This document shows, one piece after another, positions 13,196 through 20,404 of a DNA stretch of 64,000 bases. A model generated the notes under the pieces. It worked only from the letters and a program-made list of their open reading frames with translations. It searched no databases and was not told the origin of the DNA. The stretch spans positions 1 through 64,000 of the forward strand of contig NZ_JQFW01000049.1 in assembly GCF_000753865.1 (NCBI RefSeq). The letters run 5' to 3'. The stretch's first letter is position 1. Every line of letters begins with the position of its first letter. Source of the DNA: Alteromonas sp. LOR (GTDB lineage: Bacteria > Pseudomonadota > Gammaproteobacteria > Enterobacterales > Alteromonadaceae). Made by a program: the position numbers and the translations under genes.

Positions 13196-13714
13196 TTACT
13201 TCTCGTCTTTGATCGCCGCCAATACGCGCACAAACTTGCCAGGAACTTCGTTGATTGTTTGAACGAATTTCCCAACTGGTGCTTTGAAGGTCGCAAGTAG
13301 TCTTGCAAGCGCTTCGTCGCGAGTTGGAAGTGAAGCAACTGCGTCCAATTTCTCTGGACCAAGTAGACCACTACCAATTGAAAGTGCTGTTACGTTAAGC
13401 TTATCGTTGGTCTTACCGAAGTCTTTAAAAAGACGTGCCGCACCGCCTGGTGCGTCGATAGAGAAACCATAGATAAGCGGACCTGTAAGTGCGCTTTCTA
13501 AGTCTGCAAATTTGCTGTCTGCCAATGCACGCTTAGCTAGTGTGTTACGTACAACCTTTAGGTATACGCCTTGCTCACGAGCTTTTATGCGAAGGTCAGT
13601 CAGTTCTGCAACTTCCATCCCACGGTATTCAGCGACGGCAACGGATAGAGCGCGAGACGCAACTTCAGATACCTCTGCTACGATCTCTTTTTTTGCTGCT
13701 AAACCTAGTGCCAC
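13196..13714 (-). CDS. rplJ: 50S ribosomal protein L10
   Basis: L10 anchors the L7/L12 stalk and autoregulates its mRNA as the L10-L12 complex. I chose the GTG at 13714 (product starts [20 protein letters not shown], 172 residues) because AGAGGTGA lies 5 nt upstream and L10 proteins normally begin this way. An in-frame GTG at 13723 would add three residues but lies inside that ribosome binding site. The RNA-binding N-terminal domain ([27 protein letters not shown]) and C-terminal helix are intact. The L10 leader is upstream. Confidence 0.96.
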   Translation of the reverse strand: MALGLAAKKEIVAEVSEVASRALSVAVAEYRGMEVAELTDLRIKAREQGVYLKVVRNTLAKRALADSKFADLESALTGPLIYGFSIDAPGGAARLFKDFGKTNDKLNVTALSIGSGLLGPEKLDAVASLPTRDEALARLLATFKAPVGKFVQTINEVPGKFVRVLAAIKDEK

Positions 13715-13845
13715 TGAGTTCACCTCTTTGTATCTGACATTGTTGATAGTTACCTATCATCGCCGTCAGGGTTCACAGATTGATACCAAACATCATATTT
13801 GGTACCGCTCTACGGTGTTTGTTATCCCAGAGAGTCTGAGTCAAA

Positions 13846-13973
13846 CCACCGTCTGCGCAGGTTGTTCTATTAAGCAGTATGTTGACTGTGAAAGCTCTCT
13901 TACTTCTTTCACCACACCGCACCTGCGGTCTTGGACGGGAGTTGTTTACTAGCACTGCTATGTACACAACTCC
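13846..13973 (-). ncRNA. L10 leader (ribosomal protein autoregulatory RNA)
   Basis: On the minus strand the rplA-rplJ spacer contains CGTCCAAGACCGCAGGT (13921-13937) and CTGCGCAGACGGTGG (13846-13860). These are the two conserved halves of the L10 leader, the kink-turn site where L10(L12)4 binds and represses rplJL translation. A preceding stem GGAGTTGT/ACAACTCC (13938-13945 with 13966-13973) fits the same leader. The blocks are recognised from the known RNA family; the outer boundaries are approximate. The whole 309-bp spacer 13715-14023 has no ORF. Confidence 0.8.
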
Positions 13974-14023
13974 AACCCATAACCTTTAAGAGAACTAACG
14001 GGCAATGCCCACTAGCTTCAAAA

Positions 14024-14719
14024 CTATAGACCTACAGAAGCCTTATCAAGAGATACACCCGCACCCATTGTGGTGCTTAGGCTGATCTTCTGGATATACA
14101 CACCTTTCGCAGAAGAAGGCTTAGCTTTCTTCAGTGCTTCAAGTAGTGCTTCTAGGTTTTCTTGAATTTGGTTAGCTTCAAATGCAATCTTGCCTAGGCT
14201 AGCGTGGATGATACCGTTTTTATCATTGCGGTAACGAACCTGACCAGCTTTTGCATTTTTAACAGCAGTAGCAACGTCTGGCGTTACTGTGCCTGTTTTA
14301 GGGTTAGGCATTAGGCCACGTGGACCTAAGATTTGACCTAGTTGGCCAACAACGCGCATCGCGTCTGGGCTAGCAACTACTACGTCAAAGTTCATTTCGC
14401 CTTTCTTAACTTGTTCAGCTAAGTCTTCCATACCAACGATGTCCGCACCAGCTTCTTTAGCCGCTTCTGCGTTTGCGCCTTGAGTAAATACCGCTACGCG
14501 TACGTCTTTACCAGTACCGTTAGGTAGTACAGTTGCACCACGAACGTTTTGGTCAGATTTCTTAGCGTCGATACCAAGGTTTACAGCAACGTCAACACTC
14601 TCAGCGAATTTAGCAGTCGCTAATTCTTTTAGAAGTGCAACTGCTTCGTTGATTTCATACTCTTTAGTTGAGTCAACTTTGTCACGTACTAGACGAGCGC
14701 GTTTTGTTAATTTAGCCAT
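14024..14719 (-). CDS. rplA: 50S ribosomal protein L1
   Basis: L1 forms the mobile stalk by the E site and represses the L11 operon by binding its leader. The 231-residue product begins [20 protein letters not shown]. It has the RNA-binding block [20 protein letters not shown] and [18 protein letters not shown]. It starts 4 bp after rplK, so the two are translationally linked. Confidence 0.98.
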   Translation of the reverse strand: MAKLTKRARLVRDKVDSTKEYEINEAVALLKELATAKFAESVDVAVNLGIDAKKSDQNVRGATVLPNGTGKDVRVAVFTQGANAEAAKEAGADIVGMEDLAEQVKKGEMNFDVVVASPDAMRVVGQLGQILGPRGLMPNPKTGTVTPDVATAVKNAKAGQVRYRNDKNGIIHASLGKIAFEANQIQENLEALLEALKKAKPSSAKGVYIQKISLSTTMGAGVSLDKASVGL

Positions 14720-14723
14720 TCGA

Positions 14724-15152
14724 TTAGTCCTCTACGTTCAAGCCCATTGAGCGAGCAGAACCCGCGATAGTGCGTACCGCTGCATCTAGATCAGCAGCTG
14801 TTAAGTCTGGCTCTTTAGTTTTAGCAATCTCTTCTAACTGAGCGCGGGTAACTTTACCTACTTTCTCAGTGTTAGGACGGCCAGAACCGCTCTTGATGCC
14901 AGCTGCCTTCTTAAGAAGGTATGACGCAGGAGGAGTCTTCGTTTCGAATGTAAAAGAACGGTCTTCGTACACAGTAATTTCTACTGGTACTGGAGCACCC
15001 TTCTCTAGGCTGTCAGTCTTTGCATTGAAAGCCTTACAGAATTCCATGATGTTCACACCGTGTTGACCTAGTGCAGGACCAACTGGTGGACTTGGGTTAG
15101 CAGCGCCTGCCGCAACCTGAAGCTTGATAATACCGCTTACTTTTTTAGCCAT
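14724..15152 (-). CDS. rplK: 50S ribosomal protein L11
   Basis: L11 forms the GTPase-associated centre with 23S rRNA and is needed for RelA activation. It has 142 residues. The N-terminal domain has [20 protein letters not shown], with the proline-rich hinge contacted by thiostrepton-class drugs, and the C-terminal rRNA-binding domain has [20 protein letters not shown]. It is the first gene of the rplKAJL-rpoBC run and has a near-consensus promoter 90 bp upstream. Confidence 0.98.
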   Translation of the reverse strand: MAKKVSGIIKLQVAAGAANPSPPVGPALGQHGVNIMEFCKAFNAKTDSLEKGAPVPVEITVYEDRSFTFETKTPPASYLLKKAAGIKSGSGRPNTEKVGKVTRAQLEEIAKTKEPDLTAADLDAAVRTIAGSARSMGLNVED

Positions 15153-15242
15153 TTTAAATGCTCTCTTGTTTGGGTCTAACGCCTCGCAAATACAGAGAAT
15201 ATTTGCTCAATTGGCTTCCCGTTTCCGTTTAAAAGGGCGCGC

Positions 15243-15271
15243 ATTATAAGGGCTGTTTAATTGCTATGCAA
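15243..15271 (-). promoter_or_regulatory. rplK (L11) sigma-70 promoter
   Basis: On the minus strand TTGCAT (15266-15271) and TATAAT (15243-15248) are separated by exactly 17 bp. A GC-rich stretch follows the -10, like the discriminator of stringently controlled ribosomal promoters. Distance and strand fit rplK. Confidence 0.85.
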
Positions 15272-15353
15272 GCCCCCACGTGATTAAAAAACGATCTTAA
15301 TCGCAAATAGGGCCTAAATGTTTGAAAAGTGCAAGAACAAATAGCTTAACTAT

Positions 15354-15392
15354 CTAAATGTAATCGCTAAATGTGATGGCTAAATGTGATGG
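15354..15392. repeat. 13-bp tandem array, 3 copies
   Basis: CTAAATGTAATCG is followed by two identical CTAAATGTGATGG units. The array ends 10 bp from the stop codon of the diguanylate cyclase gene. It is one of about a dozen short intergenic tandem arrays in the window. Confidence 0.9.
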
Positions 15393-15402
15393 CGCGGATT
15401 TC

Positions 15403-16416
15403 TTAGGCACTGGCTTTTTTGTATCTGTCTCTGCCATTTGACTTAGCCGCGTATAGCGCTGTATCTGCCTGCGTGAAGGAATGTTCTACACTTTTCGCTT
15501 GGGAAAAAGCGCAGTACCCAGCGCTCGCCGTCATCGATATATGTCCTTGGTCACATGGTACCTTCAGTAAACGTATATGGGTCATTACCCGCTCTAAGTA
15601 CACTCGAGCTTGTTCACAAGAACAGTTGGTCAACAACACGATAAACTCTTCGCCTCCCCAACGGCCCACGACATCTGTTGGTCTTGCCTGTGACAATAAA
15701 CAATCTGCAAACACTTTTATCGCTTCATCCCCTACTGGGTGACCGTGTCTATCGTTTATCTGCTTGAAGTGATCAATATCGAACAGGATTAATACAGAAT
15801 CTTCCCCTTTTCTAAATTGCCCATGCCACTGCAAATCCATAAATGATTGTACAAAGCGTCTGTTCTTCAATCCTGTCAGCGGGTCGGTTACCGCATCAAG
15901 AGTCGCTTGCCTGGCAAACCTTGCATGTTCTTTCTTTGCAGCGTGTATTTGCCTAAGTCTCATAGAAAATCGCAAAATATGCTCATCCAGTTTATAGAGT
16001 AATGCAGCGGGTAACCCCGTGTCTGGCGCTCTAAGCATAGAAACAAAACTGGGAATAGACGGCTGATTTTCAGCGCCGGCATGAATTCTTGTCAGCTGAA
16101 TTGGGAAGCTGCCTGAACGTCGTCCGACGATATCCCCGATATTGGTTAAGCACGTTGTGTTAAGTGACTTAGAAGAAAGGGTAAATAGGTCTGTAATGCA
16201 ATGCGCATCATGAATATGAGGCACTACGTCTTTTAGTTGTCTGTTATAACCAACGATTTTGCCACTTAAGTCTGTGATAACGGCAGCTTCTGTAACGTTT
16301 GCCAGTATAGATGTAATGCCTAGCTTGCTGGTATCAGCCTGTTGGATGGCAGTGTTTTCGCTATTGTTTTCATCCGCGCTTTCAAAAGAATCGCTACTGG
16401 ACACCAAAGTACTCAT
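15403..16416 (-). CDS. PAS-GGDEF diguanylate cyclase
   Basis: The product should make cyclic di-GMP from two GTP. An N-terminal PAS-like segment spans about residues 35-140 (ILANVTEAAVITDLSGKIVG), a linker helix lies near 150-170, and the GGDEF domain starts at DAVTDPLTGLKNRRF. The active site is GGEEF (254-258). RPTD five residues before it is an inhibitory I-site, so product feedback is expected. I chose the ATG at 16416 (MSTLVSSSDS, 337 aa) because AAGGA lies 8 nt upstream; an upstream ATG at 16482 would add 22 unlikely residues. It overlaps the preceding gene by 23 bp, so the two are coupled. Its position between nusG and rplK is unusual. Confidence 0.9.
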   Translation of the reverse strand: MSTLVSSSDSFESADENNSENTAIQQADTSKLGITSILANVTEAAVITDLSGKIVGYNRQLKDVVPHIHDAHCITDLFTLSSKSLNTTCLTNIGDIVGRRSGSFPIQLTRIHAGAENQPSIPSFVSMLRAPDTGLPAALLYKLDEHILRFSMRLRQIHAAKKEHARFARQATLDAVTDPLTGLKNRRFVQSFMDLQWHGQFRKGEDSVLILFDIDHFKQINDRHGHPVGDEAIKVFADCLLSQARPTDVVGRWGGEEFIVLLTNCSCEQARVYLERVMTHIRLLKVPCDQGHISMTASAGYCAFSQAKSVEHSFTQADTALYAAKSNGRDRYKKASA

Positions 16417-16828
16417 GGGCAACATCCTTTTGATCCTGTTGTGGCTTAAGATGCACGACAACATGACAATGCCCATCTCCATTTGCGATTGTTTTATTTA
16501 ACTCTACAGCAGCATACCCATTTTCTGATGAAACTATCTTACCAAATACATTCGCAGTCATATGGCAAAGAGGCTGCTTGCCCACCACATTGACTCCGAA
16601 TGGACATAGCGAATTTTGCAATACAATGGTATCGGGAGTGATGGTTGAAACACTGAAACGGCCTCCTATCCGTCGTTTTAAATCCACAAGTACCTGTGCG
16701 ATAACTTCAGGAGACATTCTCTCATCACCTAACTGAGCCTTATATTTTTCATGAAACATGGCTCCAACATGATCGGCAACCATACCTACGAAGCCTTTTG
16801 ACTCCTCGGTGCCAATGACATCTTCCAT
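16394..16828 (-). CDS. Small cysteine-rich sensor-like protein, MetOD1-like
   Basis: This 144-residue soluble protein precedes and overlaps the diguanylate cyclase, the arrangement typical of a stand-alone sensor with its output enzyme. Three cysteines sit in recognisable contexts: SLCPFG (C75), PLCHM (C88) and GDGHCHV (C121), with nearby H89, H120 and H122. The pattern resembles the metanogen output domain (MetOD1) and SufR-type cysteine clusters; I assign it only tentatively, and a bound metal or cofactor is inference. The reading frame continues upstream of the ATG for 31 protein-like codons to 16921 without ATG, GTG or TTG, so the true start may be non-canonical. H-NOX was considered but its motifs are absent. 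Confidence 0.6.
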   Translation of the reverse strand: MEDVIGTEESKGFVGMVADHVGAMFHEKYKAQLGDERMSPEVIAQVLVDLKRRIGGRFSVSTITPDTIVLQNSLCPFGVNVVGKQPLCHMTANVFGKIVSSENGYAAVELNKTIANGDGHCHVVVHLKPQQDQKDVAHEYFGVQ

Positions 16829-16995
16829 TAGCGTTTCCAGCTCTAATAAGATGGTTTGATAGAAGGACGCTACATCAATGTCGATTTGTTTACATGCAAT
16901 GCGCTGCTCTAAAGTATCGATAGCGTTGGCCTCTTTTTAATAACGATACTTTAGTATTAGGCGAACTTGACTCGTTGTGCAAATAAAAATTGGGC

Positions 16996-17022
16996 AAAAA
17001 AAAGCCCGCTAAAAGCGGGCTT
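16996..17022 (-). terminator. nusG terminator
   Basis: AAGCCCGC (17002-17009) and GCGGGCTT (17015-17022) form a stem with a 5-nt loop; on the minus strand it runs into eight T residues. It lies 20 bp after the nusG stop, so the sensor/cyclase pair downstream needs its own promoter. Confidence 0.92.
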
Positions 17023-17041
17023 TACACGATATGTCTTATGA

Positions 17042-17590
17042 CTAACCTTTCTCTACCTGACCAAATTCTAGGTCTACCGGTGTAGAACGACCGAAGATAA
17101 GTACCGATACTTTTACGCGGCTCTTTTCGTAGTCTACTTCTTCTACCACACCGTTGAAGTCGGCAAATGGACCGTCTGTAACGCGTACCACTTCACCCGG
17201 CTCAAACAATGTCTTCGGCTTAGGCTTATCTACCGACTCTTCAAGACGGTTTAAGATAGCATCGGCTTCCTTAGGCGTAATTGGCATTGGACGGTCTGAA
17301 GTGCCACCAATAAAACCAAGAACGCGAGGAACGCTTTTCACTAAATGCCATGAATCTTCATTCATGGCCATTTCTACTAGCACGTAACCAGGATAAAACT
17401 TGCGCTCAGATTTACGCTTTTGACCAGCGCGCATCTCAACCACTTCTTCAGTTGGCACAAGTATTTGGCCGAAGTGCTCTTCCATGTTGTGCATTTTGAT
17501 ATATTCAAGAAGGGTTTTCTTGACTCGAGCTTCATACTGAGAAAATGCTTGTACTACGTACCATCTCTTTTTAATTTCTTCCTCAGACAT
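17042..17590 (-). CDS. nusG: Transcription termination/antitermination factor NusG
   Basis: NusG binds RNA polymerase through its NGN domain and links it to Rho or the ribosome via its KOW domain. It has 182 residues: NGN block [20 protein letters not shown], the segment [20 protein letters not shown], and the C-terminal KOW motif [20 protein letters not shown]. It begins 3 bp after secE and ends at a strong terminator. Confidence 0.98.
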   Translation of the reverse strand: MSEEEIKKRWYVVQAFSQYEARVKKTLLEYIKMHNMEEHFGQILVPTEEVVEMRAGQKRKSERKFYPGYVLVEMAMNEDSWHLVKSVPRVLGFIGGTSDRPMPITPKEADAILNRLEESVDKPKPKTLFEPGEVVRVTDGPFADFNGVVEEVDYEKSRVKVSVLIFGRSTPVDLEFGQVEKG

Positions 17591-17593
17591 ACG

Positions 17594-17971
17594 TTATGCT
17601 CCGATTCCCGTTATAAAGCCAACTACACGAACGATGATGCCGTCTAGTCCCCATAAAATAAGTGCCATAACCAAGGTTGCAGCCAAAACAATCAATGTGG
17701 TTTGGTTAGCTTCTTGACGTGTAGGCCATACTACTTTGCGCACTTCAGTACGTGACTCTTTAGCAAAGCTTAAAAACGCACTGCCTTTGTTTGTAGATGC
17801 AGCAATAAAGCCAGCCACTACAGCAACAACTACCGCTGCGAGAGCGCGATATAATACCGAAAGTTCACCGTATACTGTGTTGGCAGTAACCAACCCTGCA
17901 AGTAGTGCAAAAACCACTACCCATTTAAACATGTCCAACCCGTTGGACTGATTTTCCGTCTTTTCGCTCAT
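17594..17971 (-). CDS. secE: Preprotein translocase subunit SecE
   Basis: SecE clamps the SecY channel in the inner membrane. The 125-residue product has three predicted membrane segments (about residues 14-31, 36-55 and 94-118), like the E. coli three-helix form, and the conserved cytoplasmic amphipathic block ESRTEVRKVVWPTRQEANQT. It lies between tRNA-Trp and nusG on the same strand and is probably co-transcribed with both. Confidence 0.96.
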   Translation of the reverse strand: MSEKTENQSNGLDMFKWVVVFALLAGLVTANTVYGELSVLYRALAAVVVAVVAGFIAASTNKGSAFLSFAKESRTEVRKVVWPTRQEANQTTLIVLAATLVMALILWGLDGIIVRVVGFITGIGA

Positions 17972-18029
17972 GTCACGATCCTAGCACTACAGCGTCGTTT
18001 TCTTGCGTTACACGCGCAAGTTAATAATT

Positions 18030-18106
18030 TGGCAGGGGTGGAGGGACTCGAACCCCCAACCATCGGTTTTGGAGACCGCTGTTCTACCAATTCGAACTAC
18101 ACCCCT
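18030..18106 (-). tRNA. trpT: tRNA-Trp (anticodon CCA)
   Basis: The reverse strand gives a complete 77-nt cloverleaf including the encoded 3' CCA. The acceptor arms are AGGGGTG and CACCCCT, the D arm includes AATTGGTAGA, the anticodon loop reads CTCCAAA (anticodon CCA) and the T arm has GGTTCGAGTCC. It lies 58 bp upstream of secE, downstream of a strong promoter, so it is probably the first element of the secE-nusG transcript. No integrase or attachment-site duplication is seen. Confidence 0.97.
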
Positions 18107-18199
18107 GTGGCGTTTTTACTCTTAAAATTTGCTTACACTACCCTTGTGATTTGTGCGTCTTTTCGAAGGAAAGTGCGGTATCGCAAGGGAGGGACGCGT

Positions 18200-18227
18200 A
18201 TTATACTTAACCACTTTCAAGTTACAA
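18200..18227 (-). promoter_or_regulatory. tRNA-Trp/secE promoter
   Basis: Minus strand TTGTAA (18222-18227) and TATAAT (18200-18205) are separated by 16 bp, followed by a GC-rich discriminator (ACGCG). The start site would lie about 85-90 bp before the tRNA. Confidence 0.75.
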
Positions 18228-18273
18228 GCGGTTTATTCCCCTCCCACTGTGCATATCGCTAACGGGGCGTGGG

Positions 18274-20115
18274 TTATTCCACGCCAATAAATCCACCCGT
18301 TTGGTGCGCCCACAGCTTGGCATAAATCCCGTTATAAGCAATTAACTCACTATGGGTGCCCTGCTCCACAATTTGACCTTTGTCTAGCACTAGCAATCTG
18401 TCCATTTGGGCGATAGTTGATAACCTGTGAGCAATAGCTAACACAGTTTTTCCTTCCATCACTTTATCTAAACAGGCTTGAATGGCTGCTTCAACTTCTG
18501 AATCTAGCGCCGATGTAGCCTCATCTAAAATGAGCACTGGGGCATCTTTTAACAACACACGGGCAATCGCTATTCGCTGTCGTTGTCCGCCAGACAGTTT
18601 AATACCGCGCTCTCCAACGTGAGCATCGTACCCTGTACGCCCCTGATTATCGGTAAGGGTCAATATGAAGTCGTGGGCTTCCGCTTGTTTCGCCGCTTTA
18701 ATCATATCTGCTTCGCCTGCGTCGGTGCGTCCATACAGAATATTGTCACGCACTGAGCGGTGCATCAGTGATGTATCTTGGGTCACCATACTGATTTTAG
18801 CTCGCAGTGTTTCTTGCCCTACCTCAGTAATGTCCTGACCATCAATAACGATACGACCACTTTGCGTATCGTAAAAACGCATCAATAGATTAACGAGCGT
18901 GGATTTACCTGCACCAGAGCGACCTACCAAGCCTACTTTTTCTCCAGGCTTAATGGTTAAATCTAATTGCCTGAACACGTCGATAGGCTGATTGTTTGCA
19001 CCTGAATAAGAGAAGTTAACATTATCAAAATGAATTTTGCCGCCGCCTACGTTTAATGCATCGGCATCGGGCTTATCTTTAACGGCTACTGGCTGCGCAA
19101 GAGTATTCATACCGTCTTGCACCGTTCCTAGGTTTTCAAATAACCCCGACACTTCCCACATTATCCAATGGGACATGCCGTTTAGTCGCAAGCATAAGCT
19201 AACCGCAATGGCGATATCTCCAGGCGTCGCAATCTGCTCCAACCAAAGAAATACTGATAGCGCACCTATTGTGAAGATCAAAATGGCGTTTGCCATCTCA
19301 ACACAGAATTCAAGAATGGTAACAAGGCGCATTTGTGGATACACCGTTTGCAAAAAGCCGTCCATGCTCTCTTTGGCATAGTCTGCTTCTCTTCGGCTGT
19401 GAGAGAAAAGTTTAACCGTGGTGATATTGGTGTAGCTATCGACTATTCGCCCAGTCATTAATGAGCGAGCATCGGCTTGCGCTTGTGAAACCGCCTTTAG
19501 CTTTGGTACGAGTACCCGCAAAATACCGATATACACAAAGAACCACACCACCAGTGGAAGCGCTAATCGCCAGTCAGTGCTAAATACCAGCACCACCATA
19601 GAGATGAAATAAACGCTGATATACACCAACAAATCAAGCATTTTGGTGACTGTTTCTCGCACGGAAAGCGCGGTTTGCATTACCTTTGTGGCCACGCGGC
19701 CGGCAAACTCATTGTGAAAGAAGGTAAGGCTTTGTCCAAGTAAATATCGGTGGGCCTGCCACCTGATTCGCATAGGGTAATTACCCATCAGTGATTGGCG
19801 AGAAAACAATGAACGCAAAAAGATAGATGCAGGAATAAAGACAAGAACCGTTACTCCCATTCCAATTAATGTAAGTTTCTGCTCTTCTAAAAACGTTTCT
19901 CGACTTTGCTCTGAAAACCAATCAACGAGCTGTCCTAAAAAGCCAAATAGCGCCACCTCTAACACCGCCACTATGGCACTTAACACCGAAACGGTCAGGA
20001 TGATATGCCACATGCCTTTAGTGTAGTACTTACAAAATGCGACTAATCCCGTGGGCGGTTGCGTGGGCGGCGTATCTGGAAAAGGCTGTGTGAGCCTTTC
20101 AAAAAAAGAAAACAT
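18274..20115 (-). CDS. ABC exporter, fused permease and ATPase (MsbA/multidrug type)
   Basis: This is a 613-residue half-transporter expected to homodimerise in the inner membrane. Six membrane segments fill about residues 35-330. The ATPase domain (about 365-600) has Walker A GRSGAGKST, signature LSGGQRQRIAIARVLL, Walker B VLILDEATSALD and the H-loop AHRLST. The substrate (lipid, peptide or drug) cannot be read from sequence. It stands alone: the tRNA-Trp promoter lies beyond its stop, and a 289-bp divergent spacer (20116-20404) separates it from the outer-membrane gene; no clear motif was seen in that spacer. Confidence 0.88.
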   Translation of the reverse strand: MFSFFERLTQPFPDTPPTQPPTGLVAFCKYYTKGMWHIILTVSVLSAIVAVLEVALFGFLGQLVDWFSEQSRETFLEEQKLTLIGMGVTVLVFIPASIFLRSLFSRQSLMGNYPMRIRWQAHRYLLGQSLTFFHNEFAGRVATKVMQTALSVRETVTKMLDLLVYISVYFISMVVLVFSTDWRLALPLVVWFFVYIGILRVLVPKLKAVSQAQADARSLMTGRIVDSYTNITTVKLFSHSRREADYAKESMDGFLQTVYPQMRLVTILEFCVEMANAILIFTIGALSVFLWLEQIATPGDIAIAVSLCLRLNGMSHWIMWEVSGLFENLGTVQDGMNTLAQPVAVKDKPDADALNVGGGKIHFDNVNFSYSGANNQPIDVFRQLDLTIKPGEKVGLVGRSGAGKSTLVNLLMRFYDTQSGRIVIDGQDITEVGQETLRAKISMVTQDTSLMHRSVRDNILYGRTDAGEADMIKAAKQAEAHDFILTLTDNQGRTGYDAHVGERGIKLSGGQRQRIAIARVLLKDAPVLILDEATSALDSEVEAAIQACLDKVMEGKTVLAIAHRLSTIAQMDRLLVLDKGQIVEQGTHSELIAYNGIYAKLWAHQTGGFIGVE

Positions 20116-20404
20116 GCAAAAACTCTTTTTGTTATTGAATCGCCAGATGCGTACTGAATCTCGGCGTTAAAATTTACGTTGAGGTGAGTACGCAATTCTA
20201 CACGATATGTTCAGTCAATTAATTAACTCCTTGATGAAAATCGCTGGGAACGTGGATAAAGGGCGTAATGACTGAGCATGTATGTTTGCTATAGGTCTTT
20301 CGTTAAGCTTCCTGTTATATGCGATTAACATTCTTTTGACATTTAACGGGATGCTTCATACTGCGCTCATAAAAACTATAACGACAAAAAAGACGTTTTA
20401 AAAA

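Noticed and set aside
16394-16828. H-NOX (heme-nitric oxide) sensor identity
   Set aside because: The gene order fits an H-NOX/cyclase pair, but there is no YxSxR motif and the cysteine pattern is that of a different domain.
18030-18106. tRNA-Trp as an integration site for a mobile element
   Set aside because: The gene is flanked by secE and a normal exporter gene; no integrase, direct repeat of the tRNA end or atypical genes.
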